Positions 47,769-59,623 of a DNA stretch of 64,000 bases are shown here, in pieces. The DNA comes from Monocercomonoides exilis (Eukaryota > Preaxostyla > Oxymonadida > Polymastigidae). The stretch spans positions 124,001-188,000 of the forward strand of contig LSRY02000029.1 of NCBI GenBank assembly GCA_001643675.2, read 5' to 3'. The notes under the pieces were generated by a model, which was not told the DNA's origin, did not search any database, and worked only from the letters and a program-made list of their open reading frames with translations. Every line of letters begins with the position of its first letter. Position 1 is the first letter of the stretch. The translations under genes were made by a program, and so were the position numbers.

Positions 47769-48283
47769 ATGCCACCCAAAAAGAAGGGAAAAAAGAAGGG
47801 TAAAAAGAAGGGAACAAAGGTGCATATTGAAGCACCTCCTTTTGAATATACTCCGCCAGAAGATGTGGAAGAGCAATGGGTAATCTTAAATATTAGATTA
47901 ATTTCTTGGACTTATCTTGACTTCACGTTTGAAAATTATTAATTGTCATGTTAGCAATTCAAAAATATTTTAATTCATTTTTCTGATAATTTAGTTATGA
48001 AACCACAACACGTACAAAGCTCTCGACTGTTATCGATCGAATTAAAGAACAACATAGAGGTGCTATACAAGGAATTCAACTTTTCAGAGAAACAAGAGCA
48101 CCTTCTTGCGAATTAAAGGATCCATTTGCTTCATTAGAAGAATGCGGCATTAAGGGAGGACCGAAGGATAGCCCTCCAACAGTTACAATCCTTTATGATT
48201 TTAAAGCTGATCACGTTCCTCAGTCTGTTGATGTGTTTTTCGGAAGTCCAGATGTTCCAGAACGTAAATTTGCAAGCGTGTGA
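47769..48283 (+). CDS. Small Lys-rich conserved protein, function not recognised
   Basis: Exon 1 begins MPPKKKGKKKGKKKG, the kind of basic head common in axonemal and basal-body proteins, and continues to ...PPEDVEEQ. Exon 2 (from 47995) reads YETTTRTKLSTVIDRI, GAIQGIQLFRE, CELKDPFASLEECGIKGGP, SPPTVTILYDFKAD and ends ERKFASV with TGA. The body looks like a ubiquitin-like or beta-grasp fold, and the GIKGGPKD...TILYDF pattern seems conserved, but I cannot name the family. A flagellar role is only a guess from the N-terminus. The exon join is unresolved: the canonical donor after TGG (GTAATC, 47880) and the acceptor at 47994 leave the frames one base out of step. Total length is about 130 residues. 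Confidence 0.55.
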
Positions 48284-48472
48284 ACAGGAGATTATTTTGT
48301 TTTGTTTTGTTTTGTTTTTTTAAATACACTTCACAAATGATTTTAAGTTATTCTTTAAAATAAAAAAATGTTAAATTATAAATTTTTTGACAAAAAGAAA
48401 AATGACCAAATGGTTTAACAGAATTCCTTTTGTTTCAAAGCAAAGAAACAAGGAGAGAGAGAAGAAATTGGT

Positions 48473-51400
48473 TTAACACTTCTTGTAGAATAAAATATAT
48501 GCTTGTTCAACTGGAACTTCCTTTGCAAGATTGACTGCTTCATCGTTATAGACAACCCAGTGCCCAGGTATTTTTGAAATCTTTTGATCCTCTGTCTGAA
48601 TCTCCTCATCGTGTCTGATAAAGCATATGTAATGTCCCGAATGAACGCTAAGCCCTCTGTGATTGATGAAGGCAGTAAGACGATAAACAGCAGGCTTTTT
48701 GTCCACTTCATTTGCGATCTCCACAAAATCATCGCAAAGTTTCTCCGACGGGACAACCGCAGCAGCTGTGGAAATGCTCGCTGAGCTGCCAGAAGCAGAA
48801 GGGTCTGACAGATCATCCAAAGATCCCGTTGCAACCTCTTCTTCCCTTTCGCTCGCGTCCAAATTGGCCAGAATCCAAGCAATGCCTTCTTCGATATCGT
48901 CTCCTTTCACCTTCACCGCATTCACTGCCTGTGTGTGCGAGAAGCCCATCGACATGATCGTAGCCACGCTCTCTTGCGATATCGGCACTGCTCCTCCCTT
49001 TGCAGCTCCCGCATTCGCCTCCTTCTTTCCCGCAGTATCATCTGACAGTGGCATATCCAGCATCGGGTTGTCCAGCGAGCTCATAATCCATTCCAGCGCC
49101 TCGTCGAGTGTGTGCTTGCCATCGCGGAATGCTCGCCTTGACCGCTCCTTTGTGAACCCCATCTGCGTCAGCTGCTCCACCAGCGACTCTTCCAACACTT
49201 GCAGCTCTGCCGCCGACGGCTGCATCGATGCAGCACCGCTTCCAGATGCAACTGTAGCTCCGCTTGATGAACTTGCAAGAATGCCCCTGCTGTCTTTCTC
49301 AACAGTCATCTCACCCGCTTTGATTTTCTGTTGCGCCACTTCTTTGTCCTGTGCTGAGGTCACAAACGGCGTCAGATCCAGCCCATCCACAATCGTGTCC
49401 ACTTCCACATCCAACTTGCGCGGAGTCCAGTTGTGCAGCACAGTTCTGTTCACCCGCACAATCAGCGTCTCCGGCGTCGTCTCCAAAGAGACTGTGGAGA
49501 TTGCGCCTTTGTGCTTGCACACGGGACACTCCACTTCCATCACCTCTGGCTGGAAGCTGTCTGTCAGACACTTCACAAGGTTGCGCTTCGGAATCTTCGC
49601 TGCCAGCGCCTCTTCTTCCGCCCTGCTCTCCGCTTCCCGCTTCAGTCGTTCCACTCTCTCTGCCTCTTTCTGCTCTGCCTCTTTCTTCAGCTCTTCCTCT
49701 GCCACTGCAGGATCTGTAGCGACAATACTACCAGACTCAGTTGATTCAGCCGCCATCTTCTTTTTCAGCTCTTCTGCCTCTTTCTTCTGTTCTTCTTCTT
49801 TCAACCGCTGTTTCCTTTCCTCTGCCTCTTTGTCCCTTTTGATTTGGATGGCCACAGCAGCTTCTGTCTCTTCGTCGCTGAGGTTCAGATGTGCTGTCAA
49901 TTCGATGCTGTCAGAGAGAATGTGGCGCTTGTGATGACAGTTCAGACACTGAAATTTGATAAGTTAAATCGATCAAATAAGTGGAGGGTGTGTTATTTGT
50001 ATGTGATTCATTCATGTGTTTTAAGTGAAAAATGAAGTAAAATACATTTTTAATAAAGAATTTAGATGATTTTGGATAATTAAAGAAATAAAAGAACTTT
50101 ATAATTTTATCAAATGAAACTCAAACCTCAAAAGTGCGACGAGTCTTGAACCCGAACAGAAGAGTAGGATCAGTTTGACTTGGAGGCACTTCATTCGAAT
50201 TTGTCTCCGACGAAGATTGTTCAGATGATGAAGACGATGATGTTGATGGAGTTGAAGAAGAAGAAGAAGAAGAAGAAGAAGAAGAAGAAGACGAAGCTGC
50301 TTCCTCTTTCTTCTTCTCGTTTGCATTCAACATCGCCCGCAGTTGAGACAGTTGTTCTTCTTCTCTGCGAAGTGCGTCGAGGAAGAAGATCAAGAAATCG
50401 AATGCATCTTGTTGTTCTGTCGTTGAGAAGTCTGGATGGCTCGCACAGAATACAGACTTGAACATCTTCGGAGAAACGGAGAAAATCGAGTCTTCTTCAT
50501 CATCGTCATCATCAGCTTCATCCTTTGTGTGGTCTCCCATTTCATCTCCACTCGCATTCTCCTTCCCTCCTTCCTTTTTCTCCTCTGCATTCACTGCATG
50601 TGTCAGCTTTGCGTATTCCTCAATCATTTTGTCGTTTTTCCTCTTTTCTCTCTCTTCAGCCTCTGCTCTTGCTGCAATTCCCAGTGTGGCTGCGCTGTCA
50701 ATCGAAGGCACCTCATCGCTCTCCTCCAACACGCCTTCCCTCGGCCTTGCCTTCAGAATGCGCTTTCTCTTCTTCCCTTTCATCTCCTCCTCAATCTCAC
50801 TCTCCCTCGATTTCTCAGCCAGTTTCCCATACAACCCCAGCCCCAGCTTCATCAGCTGGCACATGCGGCAGGCTGGTGGAAGTAACCCGCACAACTCAAA
50901 GTGCTCAGCAGCCGTGTGCAAATAGCGCTTTCTGAAGAGCGGATGGCCGAACAGCGTCTGCAGCACGCTGTTCATATAGCACGTGTTGCCCAGGTTAGTC
51001 AGCCCGACAAAGCCAGGGCCCATCAGAGGCACCAGCTCTGAGCCGCCTTCGAAGGACGAGCCGAAGCGCAGGTTGAGACTCTGCTGGATGGCCATTTCGG
51101 AGAGAGTGGATTCGGTCTTTGCTCGTTTGGAGAGGTCCATCCCGAGTGCAGTCAGGTGAGATGGGAGATCGGCATCGAAGACGATCTGGTCGCAGACGTA
51201 GCAGTTCAGATCTGGGAAGATAGAAAAGAGGAGAGTAGGTTGAAATTGTTTTTTTGGAAGAGAGAGGGAAGAAAGGTTGGAATTAAAAATTAATCAATTT
51301 TGACACATAAAAGATTTTTAAAAATATATATTTAAAAAGAAGAAAAGAAATTGAAAAGTGTAAAAAAATATTTATTTTTATTTATAAAGATAATAAATAA

Positions 51401-52377
51401 ATATCTGCAAAAATAAGTTTTCTCATATTTCTTCTATTTAATTGTTCAGTTCATTTAGTCTGCTATTTCACACCTCCCATTCCGTCCTTTGTGATGGTTC
51501 CCAATTTAACAGAAAGTGGATGTCCTGTTGCTTTGAAGTGCAAATACCCGTGGTCATTTCCACCTGTTCCATCATAGTTTTTCCGCCCGCAACCCAAATG
51601 CCCGCATGTCAGGCACATCCACAAATTTGTATCAAGAGGGCATTTGGAGCAAATCGGTTTTACTAATTAACAACACGATACAAAAGCACATACAAATATT
51701 TTTAAAAAATGTTTTGTTTTCAATAGAAATAATTATTAACTGTGCAATCAAACTTTCTTTGTTCAAGAATGGCACCTCTCCAGAAGGTTTGAAAGACGTT
51801 GTGTGCTTGCAGGGAGAAGCCTTTGCTTCCCAAGCAAACATATCTTCAACTTGCGCTGCACTTCGAGACTCTACAACGAGCGCAGTCAAATTTTCTAAGA
51901 CCTGTGTAACATTTTAAGATACATACAAACTGAATTCAAAATTAAAATTTTCCATACAGGATATTCCTTTGGATCAATTTCAAACGAATCCATCTGACAA
52001 ACGTCAGCGCATCCAATGCATTGAATTGATGTTAGAAGATCATATTTTAATTTTCTTCCCAAATCAAGTCCTCCAGCAGCATTTATTCCAGTTTTGATTG
52101 GAATTTCTTCTCCGGAGTCATTTTTCACAGCTGCCATTCCTTCTTCTCTTTTCTCTTTTTTAACATTTTTCAAGCGGGTGAATATTGAATGTTGAGTTTT
52201 TTTGAAGTGGAGACGAGCATGCTCATGGCAAAATCCGACAAAACATGTCAAGCAGACAAACAACCCATCGGACGTATAAGGGGTTGCAAAGCAATAAGCG
52301 CATTCATCTTTATACATTTTAATATTATCTCGAGGTGCATTAACAACCCCAGCAATGTGTGGACACTCTCCGTCCAT
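48473..52377 (-). CDS. USP5: Ubiquitin C-terminal hydrolase USP5/UBP14 (isopeptidase T)
   Basis: Five exons (52377-51958, 51901-51754, 51662-51474, 51211-50127, 49948-48473) encode 1,105 residues. USP5 disassembles free polyubiquitin chains in cytosol and nucleus, recycling ubiquitin. Domains in order: variant N-terminal zinc finger (CAYCFATPYTSDGLFVCLTC, FCHEH); canonical ZnF-UBP (CSKCPLDTNLWMCLTCG, NDHGYLHF); USP core with Cys330 in GLTNLGNTCYMNS; two UBA domains inside the core (LVEQLTQMGFTKERSRRAF and VATIMSMGFSHTQAVNAV); His box SVHSGHYICF with His1053; and the end GHWVVYNDE...AYILFYKKC. Architecture and residue spacing match USP5/13. It is longer than the ~830-residue animal form because of Ser/Glu/Lys inserts, including a coiled-coil-like Glu/Lys stretch before UBA1. 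Catalytic residues are intact. It is divergent from the RED-like gene, 138 bp away. The stop is TAA. Confidence 0.92.
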
Positions 52378-52515
52378 TTTAATTTTTTTATGAAGGGTTC
52401 ATTTTGTTTGTGTGTTTTTTGAATTGAAGTTATTTATGTCTTCAAATGCATCATAATGTTTTATTGATGAATATTTTCTCAATTTTCAGAAAATTGATCC
52501 ATCCACAATTATTAA
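52378..52515. promoter_or_regulatory. Shared upstream region of USP5 and RED-like genes
   Basis: 138 bp between divergent start codons. A GTTTGT (52406) and a TTTTCAG (52483-52489) could bound an 84-bp 5'-UTR intron of the plus-strand gene. No core-promoter motif is evident in the AT-rich background. Confidence 0.5.
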
Positions 52516-54201
52516 ATGTTGTCAAATGAAGATTTTAGACGTTTTCTTGCACAACGACCGTTAGAAACGCCAAACATTAAGCAGGAATTTAATAACAATA
52601 CGAATGTAACAAGTGAAAAAAGGTAATGCTTCTTTTTAATGTTTTATTCATTTGTTAAATTCATTTTTATTTTATTTTTAAATTCTGAAATACTAACAAA
52701 CTTTTAGATCTAAAAGACATTTTTATCATAAAAAAGATGATATGGACGATATTGATGATGAAATACAGAATTTAAAACAATTTAATGACCGTGCAAATCA
52801 GCGACGATTATTTGAAAATAGAAATATTTCTGCTCAAGAAGCTCAATTAATTCAATGGGAGAAAACGATTGAAGACATTAAAAATTCTGGAATGCCGTAT
52901 GCTTTTACAGAAGTATTAAATTTGCTAAAAAGATTTTCTTGCTATCAAAACACTTTTTGCTATTTAGTGAGCATATGGTTAAAAAAGCTCTTGAAGAAAC
53001 ATTGAAACAGATTAAGTATACAACAAAAGAATTAGATGAAGACAATGATATGGATAAGACACCTCCTCTTTCATCAGCGCGTCAAAAATTTAATTCAGAT
53101 ATAATTGATAAAACACCTCCACTCGCACGAAAAGAAGTCAAAGAACATAATCAGCGAGAATCATTGCTTGAAGATTCACAGATGAAAAGGAGCAACAAAA
53201 GCATAGCCCAAGATGATGCTTTGCCTGCACAGAAAGAAGAGAAAATTCGTTCTTTAGAAGAGGAGACAATTGTTTTGAAACCATTTCCTTTTATGGATGA
53301 GTTTGTTTCGATTATGAAAAAGCATAGAAAAGAACTTTTGCTTCTTGGTATGCCTCCGAATACTGAAAAAGAATTACCAAAAAGTTATGAGAAAGATCTT
53401 ACAACGACACCTCCATTGACACAGCATCAGTTAGAAAAATCTGGAAAAGAGAAAGAAGATTTACAACCAAAGCAAGATGATAATGATGATGATTTTGATA
53501 TGTTTTCAAGTGATATCGATGAGAAGCTAACGGCAGCTGCAAAAGTTTCAATGGAGCAGGCTTCGATTGCATCAAAGACATTACAACAGAAAGAGGAAAG
53601 CGGATTTGATGGCAGAAGTGTGCTGAGAAGTGACTCAATTGAATCACAAAGCATGTCACCAGATTCAGATTTACCGCGAGCTGTGCTGCGTCCGGTGAAG
53701 GCTCGCCCCAAAACCGAAGCCGAAACTGAAGAAGAGCAGAAGCGGCGGATGCGGAGGGAGATGATGGAGATGAAGCGTCTTTCGTATTTAAGCACAGCTA
53801 ATGCACATGATGGAGATTCAGTTGATTTTGACACAGATGGACTGGGTGTTGACTTTGTAGATGAACAGATGCTCCACATGCAGGAGCAGCAGTTGCGCGT
53901 TAAGAGGAAAAACACTTATGATGATGTGAAGGCAAGTGAGAAGTTGGGGGATAAAGATGAGGAGAAAAGGAAGATGAAGAAAAATCAAATGAAATCTAGT
54001 GATAAATATTTAGATCAGGAAATGGTGAAAATTAAGAAGGTTTGTCGTTCGACTATAGTAATATCATTTTCTGTATTTTCGTTTTCCTCTTCTCTTTTTT
54101 CTTTCTTTCTTTCTTTCTTTCTTTCTTTTCAGGTGTGGGAACAGAAAAATGGAAAAAGCAGTCTTTCTTCAATTGAACAATCTGAAAAGAAGGGATTTTG
54201 A
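52516..54201 (+). CDS. RED/IK-like spliceosomal protein candidate
   Basis: Exons 52516-52622, 52708-52912, 52972-54039 and 54133-54201 give 482 residues. The N-terminus (MLSNEDFRRFLAQRP) and a charged segment with SKRHFYHKK...FNDRANQRR recall the RED (IK/SMU-2) family, which works with SMU1 in spliceosome activation. The end, SDKYLDQEMVKIKKVWEQKNG, resembles RED's C-terminal LDRxWxKI-type helix. The middle is acidic with three KTPPL/TTPPL-like repeats (near 53060, 53110 and 53405), possible phospho-motifs. The assignment rests on short motifs only; another nuclear charged protein is possible. The second intron uses an acceptor at 52971, not the nearer TAG at 52967, because only the former keeps frame (PYAFTE|HMVKK). 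The third intron is stop-free and a multiple of three. Confidence 0.55.
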
Positions 54202-54461
54202 ATTTATCAGAAGAATCTTTTCTTTGAAACTGTTCTTTTTTATTTTGAATTATAAAAATAAATTGTTTGTCTTTTAAAAAATTAATAAATAAATAAAAAT
54301 GTTTCATTGGAATAACTTGGCAAGATTAACATACCAACATATCCTTTTTTCAACAAAAGGCGTTTCCAAAGCCGAAAATCACTCAAAAACAATGAATCTC
54401 AACATAAATGCCTTTAATATTTTTTAAAAAAACACACGCAACTCCCTTTTCAATATGATTC

Positions 54462-57400
54462 TCATCCTTCTCCACTTTTGCGCTGTGCTTCCATCAGCTG
54501 CTCAAACTCAAAGCTTTTTTCAGCAGCTCTCTTGACAATGTTGTCACTTATACCAGCAAGCCTAGCCACATTCAACCCGAACGAGCGGTCTGCAATTCCC
54601 GGAACAGCACGGTAGAGAAACACGATTTTTGTGGGATCCTCTGAATCTTGTATGTAATCCATGTGACAACAATCAACGCTGCAATGTGTTGTTTGCTCTT
54701 TGGCATTATTTTCTGAATCTGAAGTCTTCTTTTCATTGTTTGCTTTAAGAAGCGCTAATGCTGTGCTTTCATTTCCCAGGCCATCATTTTGTAACAGCCT
54801 GTAAATAACAGGGAAATGTGTGACAAACAAGCAGATTGATCTCAACGAGGTCAAAATGTGATGCAGCGAAGCATAAGCAATCGCTGTTCCATCATGTGTT
54901 GCAGTTCCTCTTCCAAGCTGTTAATTGAGTTTCATTGTTGTTATAAAGGCAATTTTTCAAAAAGAGTGAAAATTTCAAATTCGTCCAATCAAAAATCAAA
55001 CACGTCAAATAAAGTAACGAGTCATAAAATCACAAACCTCATCAAGAATAACCAATGATCTGTCAGTTGCATTGTCCAATATAAACGAAGTCTCTTCCAT
55101 TTCAGTCATAAACGTGCTTCTCAGCTTGACTCTCATCCCTGCGCCTCTTCTTTTCCCTCTTCCAGAGTCAACAATCCCACTAAACATCAAATGACTGTTC
55201 TTCACATCATCAGAATTGCTGTCAAAATCGCTTTCGCTGCTGCCCATTCGCGTGTACACGCCATCAAACGGAGTCAATCGCATCTTCTTTGCAGGCACAT
55301 AGCATCCCATGTGCGCTAGCAACACCAGCAGCCCGATCTGCTTCACAAACACAGATTTCCCGCCTGCATTCGGCCCAGTCACGATCAATGAAGAAGGAGG
55401 AGACTGAGTTAGTGAATCGTCTTCCATCTCATCTGAAGGCAAGTTTGGAGAAGAAGATAGAAGTACGCTGTTGGGGATGCAAGGCTGAGAGGGATTCAGA
55501 CAGTCAAGCACAGGATGCTTGCCATCCACAATCTCAACCTACAAATGGAATTAACGTGTATGGAAAAATCAAATTATTAAATAAAAATTTTGGAGAAAAT
55601 ATCAAAATAAGAAGAATGTTTAAAAGAGAGAGAAAATGAAGCACACCAAAGCACCACCAATCTCCTCAAACTCGACGAACTGTGGCCGAACATATCCATT
55701 TTCACCGCCTTCAAACGAAGAAGCACCGCTTGTGAGTGCCACTGAGCTCAATGAGAGTAAGCAGTCAAGTGAAGCAGTTGCAGTGATGATTCGGCTGATC
55801 ATCGAAAGGATCGTCTTCACACTCTCGTCCCTTTCCAGACAATATCTCCACTCTTTCCTGCCTTCAATCTCAATCCGCTCGTCAATTTCAGCCATCGCGT
55901 CACGTTTCGCTTCAATGGCAGCTGTGGTGAAGCGCGCAATCTGCTTCGTGGATGACTGGAGAGTGAAAGTATCAGGCATCTGCTTGATGTACTGTGTGGG
56001 TACACAGATGTAGTAGTCAAATCCCATCCATTTCCCATACGAAATCGGGCGAACTGTGGTCAGTTCAGACGCCTCGTCCAAATAATCGTCAAACTCCTTT
56101 TTGATCCGCTCGCGCGTTTCTCGCAATTTGTCGATAGTCTCATTGAACGTTGGCAAAAACAAGTCTGAAAAATCGTTTTTGTCAGCTGCTTCGAACGAAA
56201 TCGAAGAAAGATGCTTGCTTATCAGTGAAACCAAGTCCAGAGATGGAAGTGCATTCAGCAACGTGTTCAAGAGAGAAGACGAGAAATACTCCGTACGACT
56301 ATTCTGTGTCCCCACAAGCTCTGCATCAAACGGCTCCTGGCTCATCTGCACGGAGCCTTCAGTTGCCATCAGCTCTGCCCGTCTTCCTCTCCTCCACCGC
56401 TCCACATCCTCCACAAACGCCTGCACCGCACTCAGCCCTTTCACCCACTCGCGCGGCCGGATGCGCCCGAAATGCGCAGACACTGACATCTTCTCCAGGT
56501 CTGGGAGTGACAGCAAAAGAGAAGAGAAGAATGAGCCAAAGGAGCTGATTGATTGGGAGTCAGAGACTGTTGCAGTGATCAGCTCTTCGACAGCGTCCTG
56601 CCGCTCGCGTATTTCGTCAATTGTGCCCAGTGGACGCAAAAGCCACTGGCGAAGAAGACGAGCTGTTTGTTAGGTGAAAGGTGGGAATATAAATAAATAG
56701 GAATAGAAGAATATTTGAATGAATGAAGTAATTATAATGGAGAAAGAATAAATTGAGTTCAAATAATTCTTTTTCGAATGTAAAAATAGGCTCAAACCTC
56801 CGAATGTAGTTGAAGTTCTGTTTATCAGCCAGAACAAGCTGCCAACATCTCCGTCGTTTCTTTTCCTTTCCTTTCTCTTTGAGTCCTTCTCGCTTTTTTC
56901 CAAAGGCCTTTCAGAAATGCTTCTAATTTGCGAAGGAATAAGAAGCGCATCATCACTTTCCTCTTTCTCTCCTTCGAAATTATCAACATTCAGCTGAGAA
57001 ACACTGCGAATAGCTGCTTGGCTCTGCGACGAGGATGGCTGTGTTCGCTTTCTGATTGACGTGTCCATCTGAAGCGAAGCAAACGACGCCACGTTTGTCG
57101 GCACAGACAGAGTCGAAGGGCGCAGCAGCTCCAAATTGCGGATGGTGTTTGATGGCAAATAAAGTTCCTTCTTCCGCTTGAAGAGAGGCGAGACTGTGAA
57201 AGAGCCGAATGTGAATGACTGCTCTGAGAGAGACTGGAAGGTGGGCACAGGATCAGCGGGGGATATCTGAAACTGCTGGAGATAAAACAGAAGAGCTCCA
57301 CACGCTGCAGCTATGGTTGGATCAAGCGACATCATTTTTTGTATTTCTTTTTCATTTTTGCACTCAATTTCTTTTGATTTTGTTTCTTCTGTGGATTTGT

Positions 57401-57615
57401 TTGATTCTTCTCCTTGCGACAGAGCTAATTGCAGTTGTGAAATCACTGCCTTCTTTGTAAACACATCTTGTGGAAGCTCTTCAATGCGATACGCTGGAAA
57501 AGGCGGGTTCTTAAAGCTCTTCTCATCAAAAGAACACGAAGTTTGCTTGCGCTTTGCTTTCGATTTTGTATTTTTAGAGCTTTTAGAAAACAAGTTTTCA
57601 TCATCGTCATCTGCT

Positions 57616-57646
<31 letters not shown>

Positions 57647-59540
57647 GTTCTTCTTCTTTACCCTTTTTGTCATTCTCTTCATTGTCAAACACGAAATCGC
57701 AGTCTGCACCTCGTTCGCACCGCCCCATCACTTCGAGTGCTTTCATCGTCTCTTCAGTCGTTTGCCGCGACGGAAGCAGAACTTCAGAAGGAAACAGATG
57801 AAGCAGCCGGGTTTCCAGCTCTCCGCGTATAAATGAGTCTTCAAACACATCGTAGTAAATTGTCAGTGATGCTTTTTTAATTATTAATAAAAAAATAAAA
57901 GAAAGAAAGAAAGAAAATTTTAAAATGTGTCCAAAATTCAATGATTTTTTATCAAATACATACCTAAATCAAGTGCAACCATCCCTATCGTCAAAGACAA
58001 AGGCGCGTTCTCTTGAACCCCTTCATCCTCTTCATCGTCCAATTTCAGTTTTCTTTCATTGACAATCGACTTCGGTTCGTCCTTTGTGAACAGCCCTGCT
58101 GCTCCACCAGGCCTCCCTTTCCAGTCTTCAACAAGCGCCACAATCATTCCGTTGTCGTTCTGTGAGCGATATGTTTCGTGATAGCGCTTAAACCGCTCTG
58201 CTTCTTTTTTGTCCTGCGCATCGTCATTCGCTTGCCTGGAATCTGAGCCGTCTTTCGCGTCGTCGTTTTCTGTGGTTTTGGTTTCGGAGGCGTTTTCGTT
58301 CTCGTTTTCCTTTTCGTCGTCGTCTTTCTCATTCATCTCATCTTGTGACATTTCATAGTCGTCCATCTTCTTTTCCATCTCGCTGAATCCGCTTCCAAAT
58401 GCTGTCCCTTTCGAATATACAGACTGCAGCTTTCTCTCAAAAATGGTGTTTTTTGTTTCCTTTGTTGCCTTTTTGATAAAAGTAGATTCTGTTTGTGCCA
58501 CAACGCCAACTTTGTAGCCAGCAGAAATCAAACGGCGAATGTGATAGTACAGTCGAAATGTGGGTATAGAAGATGTCAGCATATGTCTGCTGACACCGCA
58601 CCAAATTCCTAGAATGTTATGTGCAATAAACGAATCAACACCAAAAAAGCGATATTTGTATCCACATTCAATTGCAAGAACAATATGAGGTGGACAAAAC
58701 AACGGATATGGTTGTGAACGAGAAGATTTTGTTGATGAAGATGGAGCTGTTTGTGAAACATAAGAAGATGTTCTGAAAAGTGGAGGTGGAAGTTTCTGAA
58801 TTCCAGCATTTGGCAAAGGAGAATCAGTTCCGTAAAATGAAGTTGACTGAAGTGAAGTTTCCCGAAATCCATGATTTATCTGAGTGTGAATATACAGCAC
58901 TTGCTGTTCCAGAGGAGTTAACTTTTCTCCCGCCTTCGGTGGGTAAAAAAACACTTTTTGAGGCGCTCTTAAAGATTGGGGTTTTGGAGATAATATTTTT
59001 TTGGTTTTCTTGCTCCCACTATCAGATTGCAAAATTGGCTGTGAAGCACGAGAAAGAGCTTCAGGGGTAAGATGAGAGTGCTGAGTTAATAAACCAGTTT
59101 CTTTCACTGTTTGTTCATTTTCCTTTGTGGGAGCAAGAAATCTGCTTAAGCTTAAATCCTGATTTTCTTCAATAAGAGGAGATGAAATTGAGGAATTTTG
59201 TTTTTCTTCGTTTGATTCTACATAATCTTGATCTTCATTCAACTTTTCTTTATCTATTTGATTTTGCTTTTGCTTTTTTTGAATTATGCCATTTTTATCA
59301 TTTTTAATAGTTTTCTCATCATCTTGTAATATGTCTTTTTTCTTAAATTTTTTTTCTATTTCTTGAAATGAAGGTGATGGAACAGAAGGTGGAGGAGTTT
59401 TCCTTTGTGTATTGTTTTCAACCTAATTTCAAGGTATAAAAATTATTAAAAATATTAGAAAAGATTAACACTCAAATTCAAACCAGTTTTTGACAATTTA
59501 ATGGCTTAAAAAAACTGCTAAGATTCAATTGTCTTGACAT
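54462..59540 (-). CDS. MSH3: DNA mismatch repair protein MSH3
   Basis: Six exons (59540-59484, 59422-57964, 57871-56798, 56662-55647, 55538-55038, 54917-54462) encode 1,520 residues. MSH3 pairs with MSH2 (MutS-beta) to recognise insertion/deletion loops. Exon 1 carries a PCNA-binding PIP box (QLNLSSFF, residues 4-11), as in animal and yeast MSH3. Next come the mismatch-binding domain (KLTPLEQQ, IECGYKYRFFGVDSF, YHIRRLISAGYKVGVVAQTE), the connector (MVALDLASLTIYYDVFEDS) and the lever/clamp start (GSLFWLINRTSTTFGARLL). The ATPase has Walker A GPNAGGKS, an RSTFMTEMEE segment, Walker B LVILDELGRGT (completed across an intron) and a C-terminal FLYRAVPGIADRSFGLNVA dimer motif. It is longer than human MSH3 (~1,130) because of Glu/Asp/Ser inserts, including one before RSTFM. 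The active site looks intact. It is divergent from nicalin, 83 bp away. The stop is TGA. Confidence 0.92.
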
Positions 59541-59623
59541 AAAAAAAATTAAATAGAAAAAGTAAAAGAATGGCAGAAGATCTTGGATATTTTTTGAAAA
59601 AATCATCTAATTTATAATTCCAG
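59541..59623. promoter_or_regulatory. Shared promoter of MSH3 and nicalin genes
   Basis: 83 bp between divergent ATGs, the same spacing as the RBM34-like/PSMD5 pair. It contains AGATCTT at 59578-59584, as that pair does. TTCCAG immediately precedes the nicalin ATG and might be a 5'-UTR acceptor. Confidence 0.5.
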
